64,000 bases of DNA from Candidatus Aminicenantes bacterium UBA2190 (GCA_002335385.1 DCVK01000071.1:16028-80027); one strand, 5' to 3'. Positions 23,799-32,504 are shown, numbered from the stretch's first letter. Notes: generated by a model not told the origin, from the sequence alone. Numbers and translations are program-made.

Positions 23799-24725
23799 TC
23801 AATTCCCGTCCCAGCCGGCCAGTCGCGCCAGGAGCCACCACATGGCGCGGCCTTTGAGCACGCAGTTCAAGTTCTGCGAATGGGCGCATTCGGGGCAGTC
23901 GGCGGCCAGGCGGGCCAATTCGCTCCCCGGGTTGGCCGCGATCCAGTCCGCGGCCCAGTTGCGGTCGCGGGAGCCGTTGCCGTCGCTGTCGTAGTCGCAG
24001 TTGTCGTCGGCCATGCGTTCCATGTAATTGGCGTCGCCTCCCGGGGCGAAACTTTCGATGTCGGCGAAGTCGAAGAGGAATTTGCCGTTGGCGCGGCAAA
24101 AGGCGCGGATCTGTTCATTGCGGCGGTGCAGGTTGCCGTTGGCGCCGCCGCCGTCGAGATGGCCGGTCATATAGACGAATTGCACGCCCGGGTAGTCTCT
24201 CTCCAGGCCGTCCATGGCGTTGAGATAGGTGCCGATGCCGCCTTCGCTGCAGTCGCTCACCCCGCCGCACCAGGACCAGATGACCACGTTGCGGTCGTTG
24301 CCGGGACGGGAAAGCATCTCGACGGTGGCCGACCGCCAGCCCAGGTCGCCGTCATAGCCGAGATCGTCGGCACCGCCTTCGTTGCCCCAGTAGTCGTTGA
24401 GGAACACCCCCGCCTGCAGCCCCCAGTCGGAATAGGTGAAATAAAAAGCGGAGCCGCTGCCGCCGCGAAAGGCCATCATGCCGCTGACCGGCTGGCTGCC
24501 GTGGGAGGTGTGGCCGTAGCCGATGCGCAGGCGGCTGCGCGCCTGCTCGATCCAGGTGGCCGGGATCTTGGCGCTATCGGTGCAGAGGTGGTCGATGACC
24601 CTGGACGCGGCCGGGAGCGGATCCGGATCCGGATCCTCCGCCGGCGGATCGTCCCGGGGCGCCGGGCTGCAGCCCGACAGCATGGCCAGGGCCAGAAGAG
24701 CGAGAACCCACCGTGCAGGATTCAT
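23799..24725 (-). CDS. lipoprotein of unknown function with acidic, Asp-rich segments
   Basis: 308 aa. The N-terminus MNPARWVLALLALAMLSGCS has a clear lipobox (LSGC), and CGGAGG precedes the ATG. After an acidic Pro/Asp linker come IGYGHTSHGSQPVSGMMAF, VVIWSWCGGVSDC, FVYMTGHLDGGGANGN and FDFADIESF. A Ca-binding-like stretch DYDSDGNGSRDRNW follows. The His, Asp and Ser residues suggest a hydrolase-like fold, but I do not recognise the family. It lies 72 nt upstream of the PNGGE genes on the same strand. Confidence 0.72.
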   Translation of the reverse strand: MNPARWVLALLALAMLSGCSPAPRDDPPAEDPDPDPLPAASRVIDHLCTDSAKIPATWIEQARSRLRIGYGHTSHGSQPVSGMMAFRGGSGSAFYFTYSDWGLQAGVFLNDYWGNEGGADDLGYDGDLGWRSATVEMLSRPGNDRNVVIWSWCGGVSDCSEGGIGTYLNAMDGLERDYPGVQFVYMTGHLDGGGANGNLHRRNEQIRAFCRANGKFLFDFADIESFAPGGDANYMERMADDNCDYDSDGNGSRDRNWAADWIAANPGSELARLAADCPECAHSQNLNCVLKGRAMWWLLARLAGWDGN

Positions 24726-24801
24726 GTCAACCTCCGAACGATTTTTCCTCTATTAGATATGGCGGAACGGCCGTTCATCTCATGAACCCAACGGGGAAAC
24801 A

Positions 24802-24912
24802 GTGAAAAGTGAAAAGTGAATAGTGAAAAGTGAATAGTTAAAAGAAGCCGCATTGCAGCGAACCATTGCTTTCATGTCATTGCTGTTTTACTTCTTATTT
24901 TTCACTTTTCAC
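24802..24912. repeat. facing 7-nt periodic arrays (GTGAAAA type)
   Basis: Left arm: GTGAAAA, GTGAAAA, GTGAATA, GTGAAAA, GTGAATA, GTTAAAA (24802-24843). Right arm: GTTTTAC, TTCTTAT, TTTTCAC, TTTTCAC (24885-24912), the reverse complement type. The 41-nt centre is ordinary sequence. Together they can form a long hairpin upstream of thpR. Confidence 0.85.
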
Positions 24913-24946
24913 CCGGGTCCTTCTATTTCAACTTCGCGCCTCCATG

Positions 24947-24975
24947 TTTACTATAGCCCGGAGTTCAACTATAAT
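24947..24975 (+). promoter_or_regulatory. promoter of the thpR-plsY-gpsA operon; transcript probably leaderless
   Basis: TTTACT (24947-24952), 17-nt spacer, TATAAT (24970-24975). The ATG at 24983 begins 7 nt after the -10 box, where transcription should start. There is no Shine-Dalgarno sequence. Confidence 0.65.
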
Positions 24976-24982
24976 GGCCCCG

Positions 24983-25612
24983 ATGAGAATATTCACGGGC
25001 ATCGCTCTGGATGACGAGGTCAGAAGGAACGTCCTCAAGGAATTGCAGCCGTTCCAGAAGGCGGGCATTCCCATGCGCTGGACCGACGAGCGCAACATCC
25101 ACCTGACCTTGAAATTCATCGGCGAGGTGGCCGAGGCCGAGGCCGCGCGCGTGGGCGCGGTCCTGGAGGCGCTGCCCCCCGCTTCTTCCTTCCGCCTGCG
25201 CCTGCGCGGTTTCGGCAAGTTCCCCGCCGGGAACGGGTTGCACGTCCTCTGGGCCGGGGTGGAGGAGAGCCTGGAACTGCGGGCCCTGTTCGCCGTTGTC
25301 GAGGATGCCCTGGCGGCGCTGGGTATCCCCCGCGATACCCGTCCTTTCCATCCCCACGTCACCCTCGGCCGCAGTACGGACTCCCGGTCCGGCCGGCCCG
25401 GGACGTCGGGGCTCCAGCGGCCCCTCCAGCCGTCGGTGCGGGGCCGTACGGCCGGTCAAGAATCCAATGGCGTCATGCCGCTGTTGCGGGAGAAGGGCGA
25501 CCTCTTCCTCGGCGAATGGGAAGCGGCCGCCCATCGGCTTTATTCCAGCCGCCTGACCCCCGCTGGCCCTTCCTATACCGTTCTAAAGGAGATCCCCCTT
25601 GTCGAGTCATGA
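24983..25612 (+). CDS. thpR: RNA 2',3'-cyclic phosphodiesterase (2H family)
   Basis: 209 aa from ATG 24983. The two HxTx motifs that define the 2H phosphoesterase superfamily are present as HLTL (40-43) and HVTL (125-128). It opens RNA 2',3'-cyclic phosphates and was formerly called 2'-5' RNA ligase. Earlier in-frame ATGs overlap or precede the -10 box and would not be transcribed; ATG 24974 is inside the box. A segment around residues 130-160 rich in Arg, Gly and Ser is less conserved. The gene overlaps plsY by 14 nt. Confidence 0.92.
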   Translation: MRIFTGIALDDEVRRNVLKELQPFQKAGIPMRWTDERNIHLTLKFIGEVAEAEAARVGAVLEALPPASSFRLRLRGFGKFPAGNGLHVLWAGVEESLELRALFAVVEDALAALGIPRDTRPFHPHVTLGRSTDSRSGRPGTSGLQRPLQPSVRGRTAGQESNGVMPLLREKGDLFLGEWEAAAHRLYSSRLTPAGPSYTVLKEIPLVES

Positions 25613-26198
25613 GATCCTTTATGTGGCCTGCTCCTACCTGCTGGGCTCCGTCCCTTTCGGCTACCTCATCTTCTTTTTCAGCGAGGGCAAGGATATCCGC
25701 ACCACGGGCAGCGGCAACATCGGCGCCACCAACGTGCTGCGCAGCAAGGGCAAGCTGGCCGGTCTGGCCACGCTGGCCCTGGACATCCTGAAGGGGGCGC
25801 TGCCGATCGTCTATGGCCGCGTCCATTTCGACCTGCCCTGGGTCGTGCTGCTGGGCGGCCTGGCCGTGCTGCTGGGCCACGTCTTCCCCGTCTTCCTGAG
25901 GTTCCGCGGCGGCAAGGGCGTGGCCGCGCTGGTCGGCGTCTTCCTGGTCTTCCATTATCCCTCCCTGCTGGCCTTCCTGGTGTTCTTCTTCGCTACCCTG
26001 GTGCTGACCCGCTATGTCTCGCTGGGCTCACTGCTGGGCACGACGGCGCTGTTCTTCGCCATCCTGTTCACCCAGACGGTCGAAACGGCCATGGTGGCGT
26101 TCGTCATGCTGCTGCTGATCGCGTTCCGTCACCGCGGCAATATCGCGCGCCTGCTGGAAGGCAGCGAAAGGAAGTTCGTCTTCAGGAAAAATGAATAG
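25599..26198 (+). CDS. plsY: glycerol-3-phosphate acyltransferase
   Basis: 199 aa, an inner-membrane protein with about five helices. It transfers acyl from acyl-phosphate to glycerol 3-phosphate, the first step of phospholipid synthesis. Family motifs are SVPFGYLI, TTGSGNIGATNVLR and FRGGKGVA. The start is a TTG with AAAGGAG ahead; it overlaps thpR by 14 nt and gpsA by 8 nt. Its substrate glycerol 3-phosphate is made by the next gene product. Confidence 0.95.
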   Translation: MSSHEILYVACSYLLGSVPFGYLIFFFSEGKDIRTTGSGNIGATNVLRSKGKLAGLATLALDILKGALPIVYGRVHFDLPWVVLLGGLAVLLGHVFPVFLRFRGGKGVAALVGVFLVFHYPSLLAFLVFFFATLVLTRYVSLGSLLGTTALFFAILFTQTVETAMVAFVMLLLIAFRHRGNIARLLEGSERKFVFRKNE

Positions 26199-27201
26199 CA
26201 TACTGGTCATCGGCGGCGGCTCCTGGGGCACGGCCTTCGCCGACTACCTGGCCCGCCGGGGCGAAGATGTCCGCCTGTGGGCCAGGGAGGAGGAGGTCCT
26301 CGCCGCCATCCGCACGGACCGCGAGAACCGCGTCTTCCTGCCCGGAGTCAAGCTGTCCCCGCAGCTGGGGGTCGGCGCCGACCTGGAGGTCGAGGCCGGG
26401 CGCGCGGCCATTCTGGTACTGGCCGTGCCCTCGAAGTACATGCGCCCGGTGCTGCGGCGGCTGCAGGCTCTCCTCCGCGGGGACCACGCCCTGCTCTGCC
26501 TCTCCAAGGGCTTCGAGTCCGATTCCCTCAGGACCATGTCCCAGGTGGCGGCCGAGGTCTTCGGCCCCGGCGTGTTGCGGCAGTGGCTGACGTTGTCCGG
26601 GCCCTCCTTCGCCCGCGAGCTCGCGCAAGGGCACCCCACGGCCGTGGCCGCCGCCGCGGAGAACGAGGAGCTGCTCGGCCGCGTCCAGGAGAGCTTCTCT
26701 TCCCCGACCCTGCGCGTCTACCGCTCGGACGACCTGCGCGGCCTGGAGGTGGCCGGATCGTTGAAGAACGTGATGGCCATCGCTTCGGGCATGATCAGCG
26801 GCCTGGGCTACGGGTTCAACACCACGGCCTCCATGGTCACGCGGGCCAATATGGAGATCTCCCGCCTCGGCGTCCGCCTGGGGGCCAGGCCGGAGACGTT
26901 CTGGGGGCTGGCCGGGATCGGCGACCTGATGCTGACCTGTTTCGGCAGCCTGTCGCGCAACTTTCAGCTGGGGCGGCGCATCGCGCTGGGCGAGTCGCTG
27001 GAGGCGGTGGAGCGCTCGACGCCGATGGTGGCCGAGGGCGTGGAAACGACCAAGGCCATCCGGCGCCTGGCCGAGAATCTGGCCATCGAGATGCCCATCG
27101 CCCGCGAGGTGCACCGTGTGCTCTTCGAGGGCAAGAGCGTGGGCGAGGCGGTCGGCGAGCTGATGACGAGGAGCCTGAAAAGAGAATGGACTACAAGCTA
27201 G
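26191..27201 (+). CDS. gpsA: NAD(P)-dependent glycerol-3-phosphate dehydrogenase
   Basis: 336 aa. It reduces dihydroxyacetone phosphate to sn-glycerol 3-phosphate for lipid synthesis. Seen are the nucleotide-binding GGGSWGTAFADYLA, the active-site region LSGPSFARELAQGHPTA, VAGSLKNVMAIASG with the catalytic Lys, and GLAGIGDLMLTC. It overlaps plsY by 8 nt and the downstream cyclase gene by 16 nt. Confidence 0.97.
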   Translation: MNSILVIGGGSWGTAFADYLARRGEDVRLWAREEEVLAAIRTDRENRVFLPGVKLSPQLGVGADLEVEAGRAAILVLAVPSKYMRPVLRRLQALLRGDHALLCLSKGFESDSLRTMSQVAAEVFGPGVLRQWLTLSGPSFARELAQGHPTAVAAAAENEELLGRVQESFSSPTLRVYRSDDLRGLEVAGSLKNVMAIASGMISGLGYGFNTTASMVTRANMEISRLGVRLGARPETFWGLAGIGDLMLTCFGSLSRNFQLGRRIALGESLEAVERSTPMVAEGVETTKAIRRLAENLAIEMPIAREVHRVLFEGKSVGEAVGELMTRSLKREWTTS

Positions 27202-28745
27202 AATACCTGGCCGACGACGAGGTGAAGGTCTTCTTCCTGGCCAAGGAAGCGGTGGTCATCGGCAAGCTGCCCGACAACGACATCGAGTTGAAGGACAACA
27301 CCGTCTCGCGCCAGCACTGCCGCCTGCAGCGCACCGCCAAGGGCTTCAAGCTCTCCGACATGAACAGCACCAACGGCTGCTACGTCAACGGCCGCCGCGT
27401 GCAGGCGAAGGCACTGGAGGTCGGCGACAAGATCACCATCGGCCGGACCATCCTCAGCTACCTGGCGGTCGACAAGAAGGAAAGCTACCGCGATACCGAC
27501 GACCAGCGGATCTCGATGATGGTCCCCCTGGAGGACCTGCTGCCGGCGGAGAAGAAGGCGCGGCGCAAGCGCGAGGAGCCGAGCTTCCTGGCCTCGCTCA
27601 CGGCGCTGGGCAAAAGCCTGATCGCCTCCCAGGACATCGACGAGAGCTTCCAGAAGCTGGGCGACCTGATCTTCCAGTTCGTGCATCCCGAGAAGATCTA
27701 TATCTTCTACTATGACGAGAAGCAGAACGATGTCCGCCTCAAGTACACCTATTCCATGCAGGCGCAGGAGGCCGACGTCGTGCGCATCTCCAAGACCATC
27801 GCCCTAAAGGCCATCCATGAGAAGGTGGCCATCCTGTCGTCCAACACGCGCAACGACGCGCGCTTCGACAGCTCCAACAGCGTCATCATGTACGGCATCA
27901 CCTCGGCCATCTCGGTGCCCATCTGGACCAAGGAGTGCATCTACGGCCTGATCTACGTCGACACGGCGAGCGTTTCCCAGGTGTTCGGCGAGAAGGACCT
28001 CGAGGTCATGTCCATCATCGCCAACTTCGCCGGCTTCGCCATCGAGGGGGCCAACAGCCTGGACAAGCTGAACCGCGAGCGGCGGCTGCGCGCCCGGCTC
28101 GAGCGCTACCACTCGCCGGCGGTGGTCTCGCGGCTGCTGGAGTTCCAGGACAGCAACACCGGCGAGCTCATGCCCTACCGCGAATCGGAGGCCACGGTCC
28201 TGTTCATGGATATCGTCCGCTTCACCTCGCGGGCCGAGCAGATGACCCCCATCGCCGTGGGCATGTTCCTGAACAATTTCTTCACCGAAATGACCGAGAT
28301 CATCTTCCGCCACAACGGCACGCTGGACAAGTTCATCGGCGACGCCATCATGGCCGTCTTCGGCGTTCCCCTCGAATGCGCCGATCATGCCGAGCGCGCC
28401 ATCGTCGCCGCCCTGGAGATGATGGCGCGGCTGGGCGAGCTCAATGGCCAGGTTGAGGAAAAGAACCGGGTGCAGGTGCGCATCGGCATCCATTCGGGCA
28501 AGCTGATCTCCGGAGACTTCGGCTCGCCCAAGCGCCTGGAATTCACGGTGCTGGGCAACACGGTCAACATCGCCTCGCGCCTGGAATCGACGGTGGCCGG
28601 CTGCGACGAGATCGTGGTCTCCGAGCAGACCCACCAGACGACCCGGGGGCGCTTCGCTTTCGAGCTTCTGGGCGAAAAGAAACTGACGGGCATTTCCAAG
28701 CCGTTGAAAGTGTACAAGGTCAAGGGACCAAAGGGGGCAACATGA
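27186..28745 (+). CDS. FHA-GAF-class III adenylate/guanylate cyclase
   Basis: 519 aa, soluble. Residues about 20-95 are a FHA phosphothreonine-binding domain (VIGKLPDNDIELKD, SRQH, STNGCYVNG). Residues about 140-290 are a GAF domain. Residues about 330-515 are a class III nucleotide cyclase. Metal-binding Asp342 (FMDIVRFTS) and Asp386 (GDAIMAVFG), the purine-contact Lys382, and transition-state Asn461 and Arg465 (NTVNIASRLE) are present, so it should be active. cAMP is the likelier product but cGMP cannot be excluded. The ATG at 27186 overlaps gpsA by 16 nt. It is embedded in a phospholipid gene set, an unusual place for a signalling enzyme. Confidence 0.94.
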   Translation: MDYKLEYLADDEVKVFFLAKEAVVIGKLPDNDIELKDNTVSRQHCRLQRTAKGFKLSDMNSTNGCYVNGRRVQAKALEVGDKITIGRTILSYLAVDKKESYRDTDDQRISMMVPLEDLLPAEKKARRKREEPSFLASLTALGKSLIASQDIDESFQKLGDLIFQFVHPEKIYIFYYDEKQNDVRLKYTYSMQAQEADVVRISKTIALKAIHEKVAILSSNTRNDARFDSSNSVIMYGITSAISVPIWTKECIYGLIYVDTASVSQVFGEKDLEVMSIIANFAGFAIEGANSLDKLNRERRLRARLERYHSPAVVSRLLEFQDSNTGELMPYRESEATVLFMDIVRFTSRAEQMTPIAVGMFLNNFFTEMTEIIFRHNGTLDKFIGDAIMAVFGVPLECADHAERAIVAALEMMARLGELNGQVEEKNRVQVRIGIHSGKLISGDFGSPKRLEFTVLGNTVNIASRLESTVAGCDEIVVSEQTHQTTRGRFAFELLGEKKLTGISKPLKVYKVKGPKGAT

Positions 28746-29512
28746 AAAAGGTGATCCTGATGGCGGCGGCAACGGCGATGCTGCTGGCCTGCGGCGGCGG
28801 CCAGCCGCGCACGGCTCCGGGACAGCTGCAGCCCGGGTCGGCCGAATTCCTGGCCAACGAGGGCATCGGCTATCTCAACGAGGGACGGCTGGACGTGGCG
28901 GCGGACAGGCTGGAGGCGGCGCTGAAGAAAAACCCGCGCCTGGTGCCGGCCTTGAACGGCATGGCCCTGGTCCATGTCTACCGCCGCGAATTCCCCAAGG
29001 CCGTCGACCTGCTCAACCGCCTGCTGCAGGTCAGCCCGAAGTTCCATGACGCCTACAACCTGCTGGGCACGGTATACAGCGAGATGGGCGACTACGAGCA
29101 GGCCAAGGAGAAGCTGCTCATCGCCGCCAATGCCGAGGAATATCAGACGCCGGAGAACTCCTTCGCCAACCTGGCGATGCTGGAGATCAAGTTCGGCAAG
29201 CATGAATCGGCCTTGCGCTACGCGGAGAAGGGGCTGCAACTCAATCGGCGCTTCGCCCCGCTCTTCAATCTGAAGGGACTGGCGCTGGAGAACCTGAACC
29301 GCCTGCCCGAGGCCGCCGAGAGCTTCATCCGCGCCCTGGCCCTGCTGCCCGCGCCGGAGCCGCTCATCCTGGTCAACAGCGCCAGGGTCGCCGCCCGGCT
29401 CGGGGAAAAGAAGAAGGCGCTCGACCAGCTGGAGCAGGCCCTGGGCCGGACCCAGGACGCGGCCCTGAAAGCCGAGATCATCCGCATGATCAGGGAAGTG
29501 GAAGGGCGCTGA
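28742..29512 (+). CDS. TPR-repeat lipoprotein (PilF/PilW-like)
   Basis: 256 aa. The signal sequence ends in a lipobox (MLLACGGG), followed by about five tetratricopeptide repeats spanning residues 35-225 (for example NGMALVHVYRREFPKAVDLL, YNLLGTVYSEMGDYEQAKEK). The layout resembles outer-membrane pilotin PilF/PilW, but no pilus gene is nearby and the match is generic. It overlaps the cyclase stop by 4 nt (ATGA) and closes the thpR operon. Confidence 0.85.
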   Translation: MKKVILMAAATAMLLACGGGQPRTAPGQLQPGSAEFLANEGIGYLNEGRLDVAADRLEAALKKNPRLVPALNGMALVHVYRREFPKAVDLLNRLLQVSPKFHDAYNLLGTVYSEMGDYEQAKEKLLIAANAEEYQTPENSFANLAMLEIKFGKHESALRYAEKGLQLNRRFAPLFNLKGLALENLNRLPEAAESFIRALALLPAPEPLILVNSARVAARLGEKKKALDQLEQALGRTQDAALKAEIIRMIREVEGR

Positions 29513-29522
29513 AGCTCCCGCG

Positions 29523-29551
29523 TTGACAGGCAGCGGAATTCTCCCTATAAT
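29523..29551 (+). promoter_or_regulatory. perfect consensus sigma70 promoter of the rubredoxin/flavodiiron genes
   Basis: TTGACA (29523-29528), 17-nt spacer, TATAAT (29546-29551). Transcription would start near 29558, giving a leader of about 53 nt. This is the strongest promoter match in the window. Confidence 0.82.
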
Positions 29552-29610
29552 TGGGACCCAAGGCCGGAGCGGTGCCGATCCCGGCCCCGGCGGCATGAAA
29601 GGAGGCGGAC

Positions 29611-29772
29611 ATGAACAAGTATGTATGCACCGTGTGCGGCTACGTATACAACCCGGCCGACGGCGATCCCGACTCGGGAATCCAGCCGGGCACCGCGTTC
29701 GAGGACATCCCCGAGGATTGGGTCTGCCCGGTCTGCGGGGCCGGCAAGGACTCTTTCGAGCCCACGGACTGA
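29611..29772 (+). CDS. rub: rubredoxin
   Basis: 53 aa, the standard rubredoxin size. The iron is bound by C6 and C9 (VCTVCGYVYN) and C39 and C42 (WVCPVCGAGK). AAAGGAGG precedes the ATG. It is a cytosolic one-electron carrier. The next gene, 79 nt downstream, encodes a flavodiiron protein without its own rubredoxin domain, so this protein is its likely electron donor. Confidence 0.97.
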   Translation: MNKYVCTVCGYVYNPADGDPDSGIQPGTAFEDIPEDWVCPVCGAGKDSFEPTD

Positions 29773-29851
29773 GCGGGAAGGGAAGATTCCTGGCCGGTCA
29801 TGAGGCCGGTGCCGTTGGCGTCACCTTTTATTTTCTCACCTTGGAGGCAAC

Positions 29852-31039
29852 ATGGCGGCCATTGAACTGAAAAAAGATATCATTTGGGTGGGGGCCCTTG
29901 ACTGGGACCGGCGGCTCTTCGACGAGCTGATCCCGCTGCCCGACGGCACGTCGTACAACGCCTACCTAGTGCGCGGCAGCAGCAAGACGGCCCTGATCGA
30001 CGCCGTCGACCCGGCCAAGGCCGGCGACCTGCTGGCCAACCTGCAGCAGGCCGGAGTGACGCGCATCGACTACCTGGTCAGCCAGCACGCCGAGCAGGAT
30101 CATTCGGGCACCATCGGCGACGTCCTGGATCTGTTTCCCGAGGCCAGGGTGGTGACCAACGAGAAGTGCAAGGCCATACTCCGGGACCTGCACCAGCTGC
30201 CGGAAGACAGGTTCCAGGTCGTCGCCGACGGCGCGACGCTGGACCTCGGCGGCCGGACCCTGGAGTTCATCCTGGCGCCTTGGGTGCACTGGCCCGAGAC
30301 CATGCTCACCTATCTGCGCGAGGACAAGGTCCTGTTCAGCTGCGATTTCCTGGGCGCCCACCTGGCCCAGAGCCACCCCGTCCTCAGCGACGAGGCCCGC
30401 ACGCTCAGCGCGGCCAAGCGCTACTTCGCCGAGATCATGATGCCTTTCCGCGGGCCGATCCGCAAGCACCTGGAGAAGCTGCAGGGAATGGCCATCGACA
30501 TGATCGCCCCTAGCCACGGCGTGGTCTACCCGCGCCCGGCCCTGATCCTCGACGCCTACCGCGAGTGGGCGTCCGACGCCACCCGGAACCTGGCCCTGAT
30601 CCCCTTCGTCTCCATGCACGGCAGCACCCGCGAAATGGTGGAGTACCTTGCCGACGCCCTGGTGCGCCAAGGGGTCGAGGTCGTCCCCTGCAACCTGATC
30701 ACGGCCGACGTCGGCGAGTTGGCCAAGGAGCTGATCGATGCCTCCACCCTGGTCCTGGCCACGCCGACGGTGCTGGGCGGCGCCCACCCGGCCGCCGCAT
30801 CCGCCGCCTACCTGATCAACGCTCTGCGGCCGAAGACGAAGTTCGCCTCGATCATCGGCTCCTATGGCTGGGGCGGCAGGACGGAGGAGAGCCTAAGGGC
30901 CTCCCTGGGCAACCTCAAGGCTGAATTTTTGCCGACGGTGCTGGTCAAGGGCTACCCGGCGGAGAAAGACTACCGGGCCCTGGACGAGCTGGCCGCAGCC
31001 ATCGCTGACCGGCACCGCGACATCGGTGTCCTTTCCTGA
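29852..31039 (+). CDS. flavodiiron protein (rubredoxin:oxygen/NO oxidoreductase)
   Basis: 395 aa. The N-terminal metallo-beta-lactamase-like domain carries the full diiron ligand set H79-x-E81-x-D83-H84, H146, D165 and H222. The C-terminal part (about 250-395) is a flavodoxin domain (FVSMHGSTREMVEYL, TPTVLGGAHPAAASAAYL, SYGWGGRTEES). It is a class A enzyme with no extra rubredoxin or flavin reductase module. Such enzymes reduce O2 to water or NO to N2O in anaerobes. It is co-directional with rubredoxin under a consensus promoter, consistent with oxygen or nitrosative defence. Confidence 0.96.
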   Translation: MAAIELKKDIIWVGALDWDRRLFDELIPLPDGTSYNAYLVRGSSKTALIDAVDPAKAGDLLANLQQAGVTRIDYLVSQHAEQDHSGTIGDVLDLFPEARVVTNEKCKAILRDLHQLPEDRFQVVADGATLDLGGRTLEFILAPWVHWPETMLTYLREDKVLFSCDFLGAHLAQSHPVLSDEARTLSAAKRYFAEIMMPFRGPIRKHLEKLQGMAIDMIAPSHGVVYPRPALILDAYREWASDATRNLALIPFVSMHGSTREMVEYLADALVRQGVEVVPCNLITADVGELAKELIDASTLVLATPTVLGGAHPAAASAAYLINALRPKTKFASIIGSYGWGGRTEESLRASLGNLKAEFLPTVLVKGYPAEKDYRALDELAAAIADRHRDIGVLS

Positions 31040-31055
31040 AAGACGTTTTGACGTC

Positions 31056-31084
31056 TTGCCCGGCGTTCGCTTTGCGCGTACAAT
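31056..31084 (+). promoter_or_regulatory. predicted promoter of the lemA operon
   Basis: TTGCCC (31056-31061), 17-nt spacer, TACAAT (31079-31084), 54 nt before the lemA ATG. Confidence 0.5.
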
Positions 31085-31138
31085 GAACCCGGCAATCGAT
31101 GGCAACGTAGAAAATTCGCTAGCATGGAGGAGATGAAA

Positions 31139-31741
31139 ATGAAGAAGCTGTTGTTGAGTCCCCTGGTGATCCTGATCGGCGTGGTGGTGATCGTCGCCCT
31201 GTGGGTGATGAGTGCCTATAACGGCCTGGTCGCCCTGGACCAGAAAGCCCTTTCCCAGTGGGCGCAGGTGGAGAGCGCCTACCAGCGCCGCGCCGACCTG
31301 ATACCCAACCTGGTGGAGACGGTCAAGGGCGCCGCCGATTTCGAGAAGGAGACCTTTACCCAGGTGACCGAGGCCAGGGCCAGGGTGGGCCAGGTGCAGC
31401 TGGGCAACAATCCGGCCAGCGACCCCGAGGCCTTCGCCAAGTTCCAGCAGGCCCAGGACGGGCTGTCGTCGGCCCTGTCACGGCTGCTGGTGGTGGTGGA
31501 GAAATATCCCGACCTCAAGGCCACCCAGAACTTCCGCGACCTGCAGGTGCAGCTGGAGGGAACCGAGAACCGCATCAACGTAGAGCGCATGCGCTTCAAT
31601 GAGGCGGCCCAGGCCTTCAACACCAAGAGGATGAGCTTCCCCACGGTGATCATCGCCAACTTCTTCGGCAAGCGCTTCCAGGAAAAGTCCTATTTCAAGT
31701 CCCAGCCCGGCGCCGAGACCGCGCCCAAGGTCCAGTTCTAG
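31139..31741 (+). CDS. lemA: LemA family membrane protein
   Basis: 200 aa from the third of three in-frame ATGs; GGAGGAG lies 6 nt ahead of it, and the two earlier ATGs overlap that site. One N-terminal membrane helix (about 5-25) is followed by the LemA helical domain: LDQKALSQWAQVESAYQRRADLIPNLV, then TVKGAADFEKETFTQVTEARA and RFNEAAQAFNTKRMSFPTVI. Function of LemA is not well established. It is followed after 3 nt by a TPM-domain gene, a pairing seen in many bacteria. Confidence 0.94.
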   Translation: MKKLLLSPLVILIGVVVIVALWVMSAYNGLVALDQKALSQWAQVESAYQRRADLIPNLVETVKGAADFEKETFTQVTEARARVGQVQLGNNPASDPEAFAKFQQAQDGLSSALSRLLVVVEKYPDLKATQNFRDLQVQLEGTENRINVERMRFNEAAQAFNTKRMSFPTVIIANFFGKRFQEKSYFKSQPGAETAPKVQF

Positions 31742-31744
31742 TCA

Positions 31745-32494
31745 GTGAAAACGCGGCGGCTTCTCCTGCCGGCGCTGGCCGGTCTGCTCCTCCTTGCCCT
31801 GGCCGTGGGAGCGCAGGCCCAGGCCGGCACCGGGGCCGAGACCCCGATCCCGGCCTCTCCCCAGCGCTGGTTCACCGATACGGCCGGGCTGGTTTCTCCG
31901 GCGGTCGCCTCTGAACTCGATGGCCGGTTGGAGGCCTTTGAAAGATCCAGCGGCCACCAGGTCGTGGTCTATATCGCAACGACCACCGGCGTGGTCCCCA
32001 TCGAGGACTGGGCGGTCAAGGCTTTTGCCGCGTGGCGGGTCGGGCGCAAGGGCCTCGACGACGGCCTGGTCCTGTTCGTCATGGCCGATGACAAGCGGCT
32101 GCGCATCGAGACGGGCTACGGCCTGGAGGAACAGCTCCCCGATGCCCTGGCCGGCCGCATCATCAATGACGAGATCGCACCGCGGTTGCGGGACGGGGAC
32201 AACGACGGCGCCATGCGCGCCGCCGTCGACCGTCTGATCGCCGTCATCTCCGGGGAGGGGGCCGCCTCAGGCGGCGGGGAAGAGCCAAGGGCTGAGGGCC
32301 GGCCGATGACCCTTTCCGAAAAGATCCTGCTGGGCATCGGCATCCTGTTCTTCCTCATCCTGTTCATCACCAATCCCTCGCTGGCCATCTACCTGCTCTT
32401 CACCATCCTGTCGGGGGGGCGCGGCGGCGGGCGGGGAGGGTTCTCAGGCGGCGGCGGCAGGTCGGGAGGCGGCGGCGCCTCCGGCTCGTGGTAG
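31745..32494 (+). CDS. TPM-domain membrane protein with Gly-rich tail (YgcG-like)
   Basis: 249 aa from a GTG. It has a signal peptide (1-25) and a TPM domain (about 40-165: FTDTAGLVSPAVASELDGRL, GLDDGLVLFVMADDKRLRIETGYGLEE). A membrane helix follows at about 197-215, then a C-terminal run of Gly/Arg/Ser ending GGGGASGSW. TPM domains occur in membrane-associated proteins; some plant members have phosphatase activity in photosystem repair, but the bacterial role is unclear. It lies between lemA and a second TPM gene. Confidence 0.92.
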   Translation: MKTRRLLLPALAGLLLLALAVGAQAQAGTGAETPIPASPQRWFTDTAGLVSPAVASELDGRLEAFERSSGHQVVVYIATTTGVVPIEDWAVKAFAAWRVGRKGLDDGLVLFVMADDKRLRIETGYGLEEQLPDALAGRIINDEIAPRLRDGDNDGAMRAAVDRLIAVISGEGAASGGGEEPRAEGRPMTLSEKILLGIGILFFLILFITNPSLAIYLLFTILSGGRGGGRGGFSGGGGRSGGGGASGSW

Positions 32495-32504
32495 GGAGGC
32501 GATC

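Noticed and set aside
28742..29512. Assignment of the TPR lipoprotein as PilF/PilW
   Set aside because: TPR lipoproteins are generic and no pilus gene is in the window, so no gene symbol was given.
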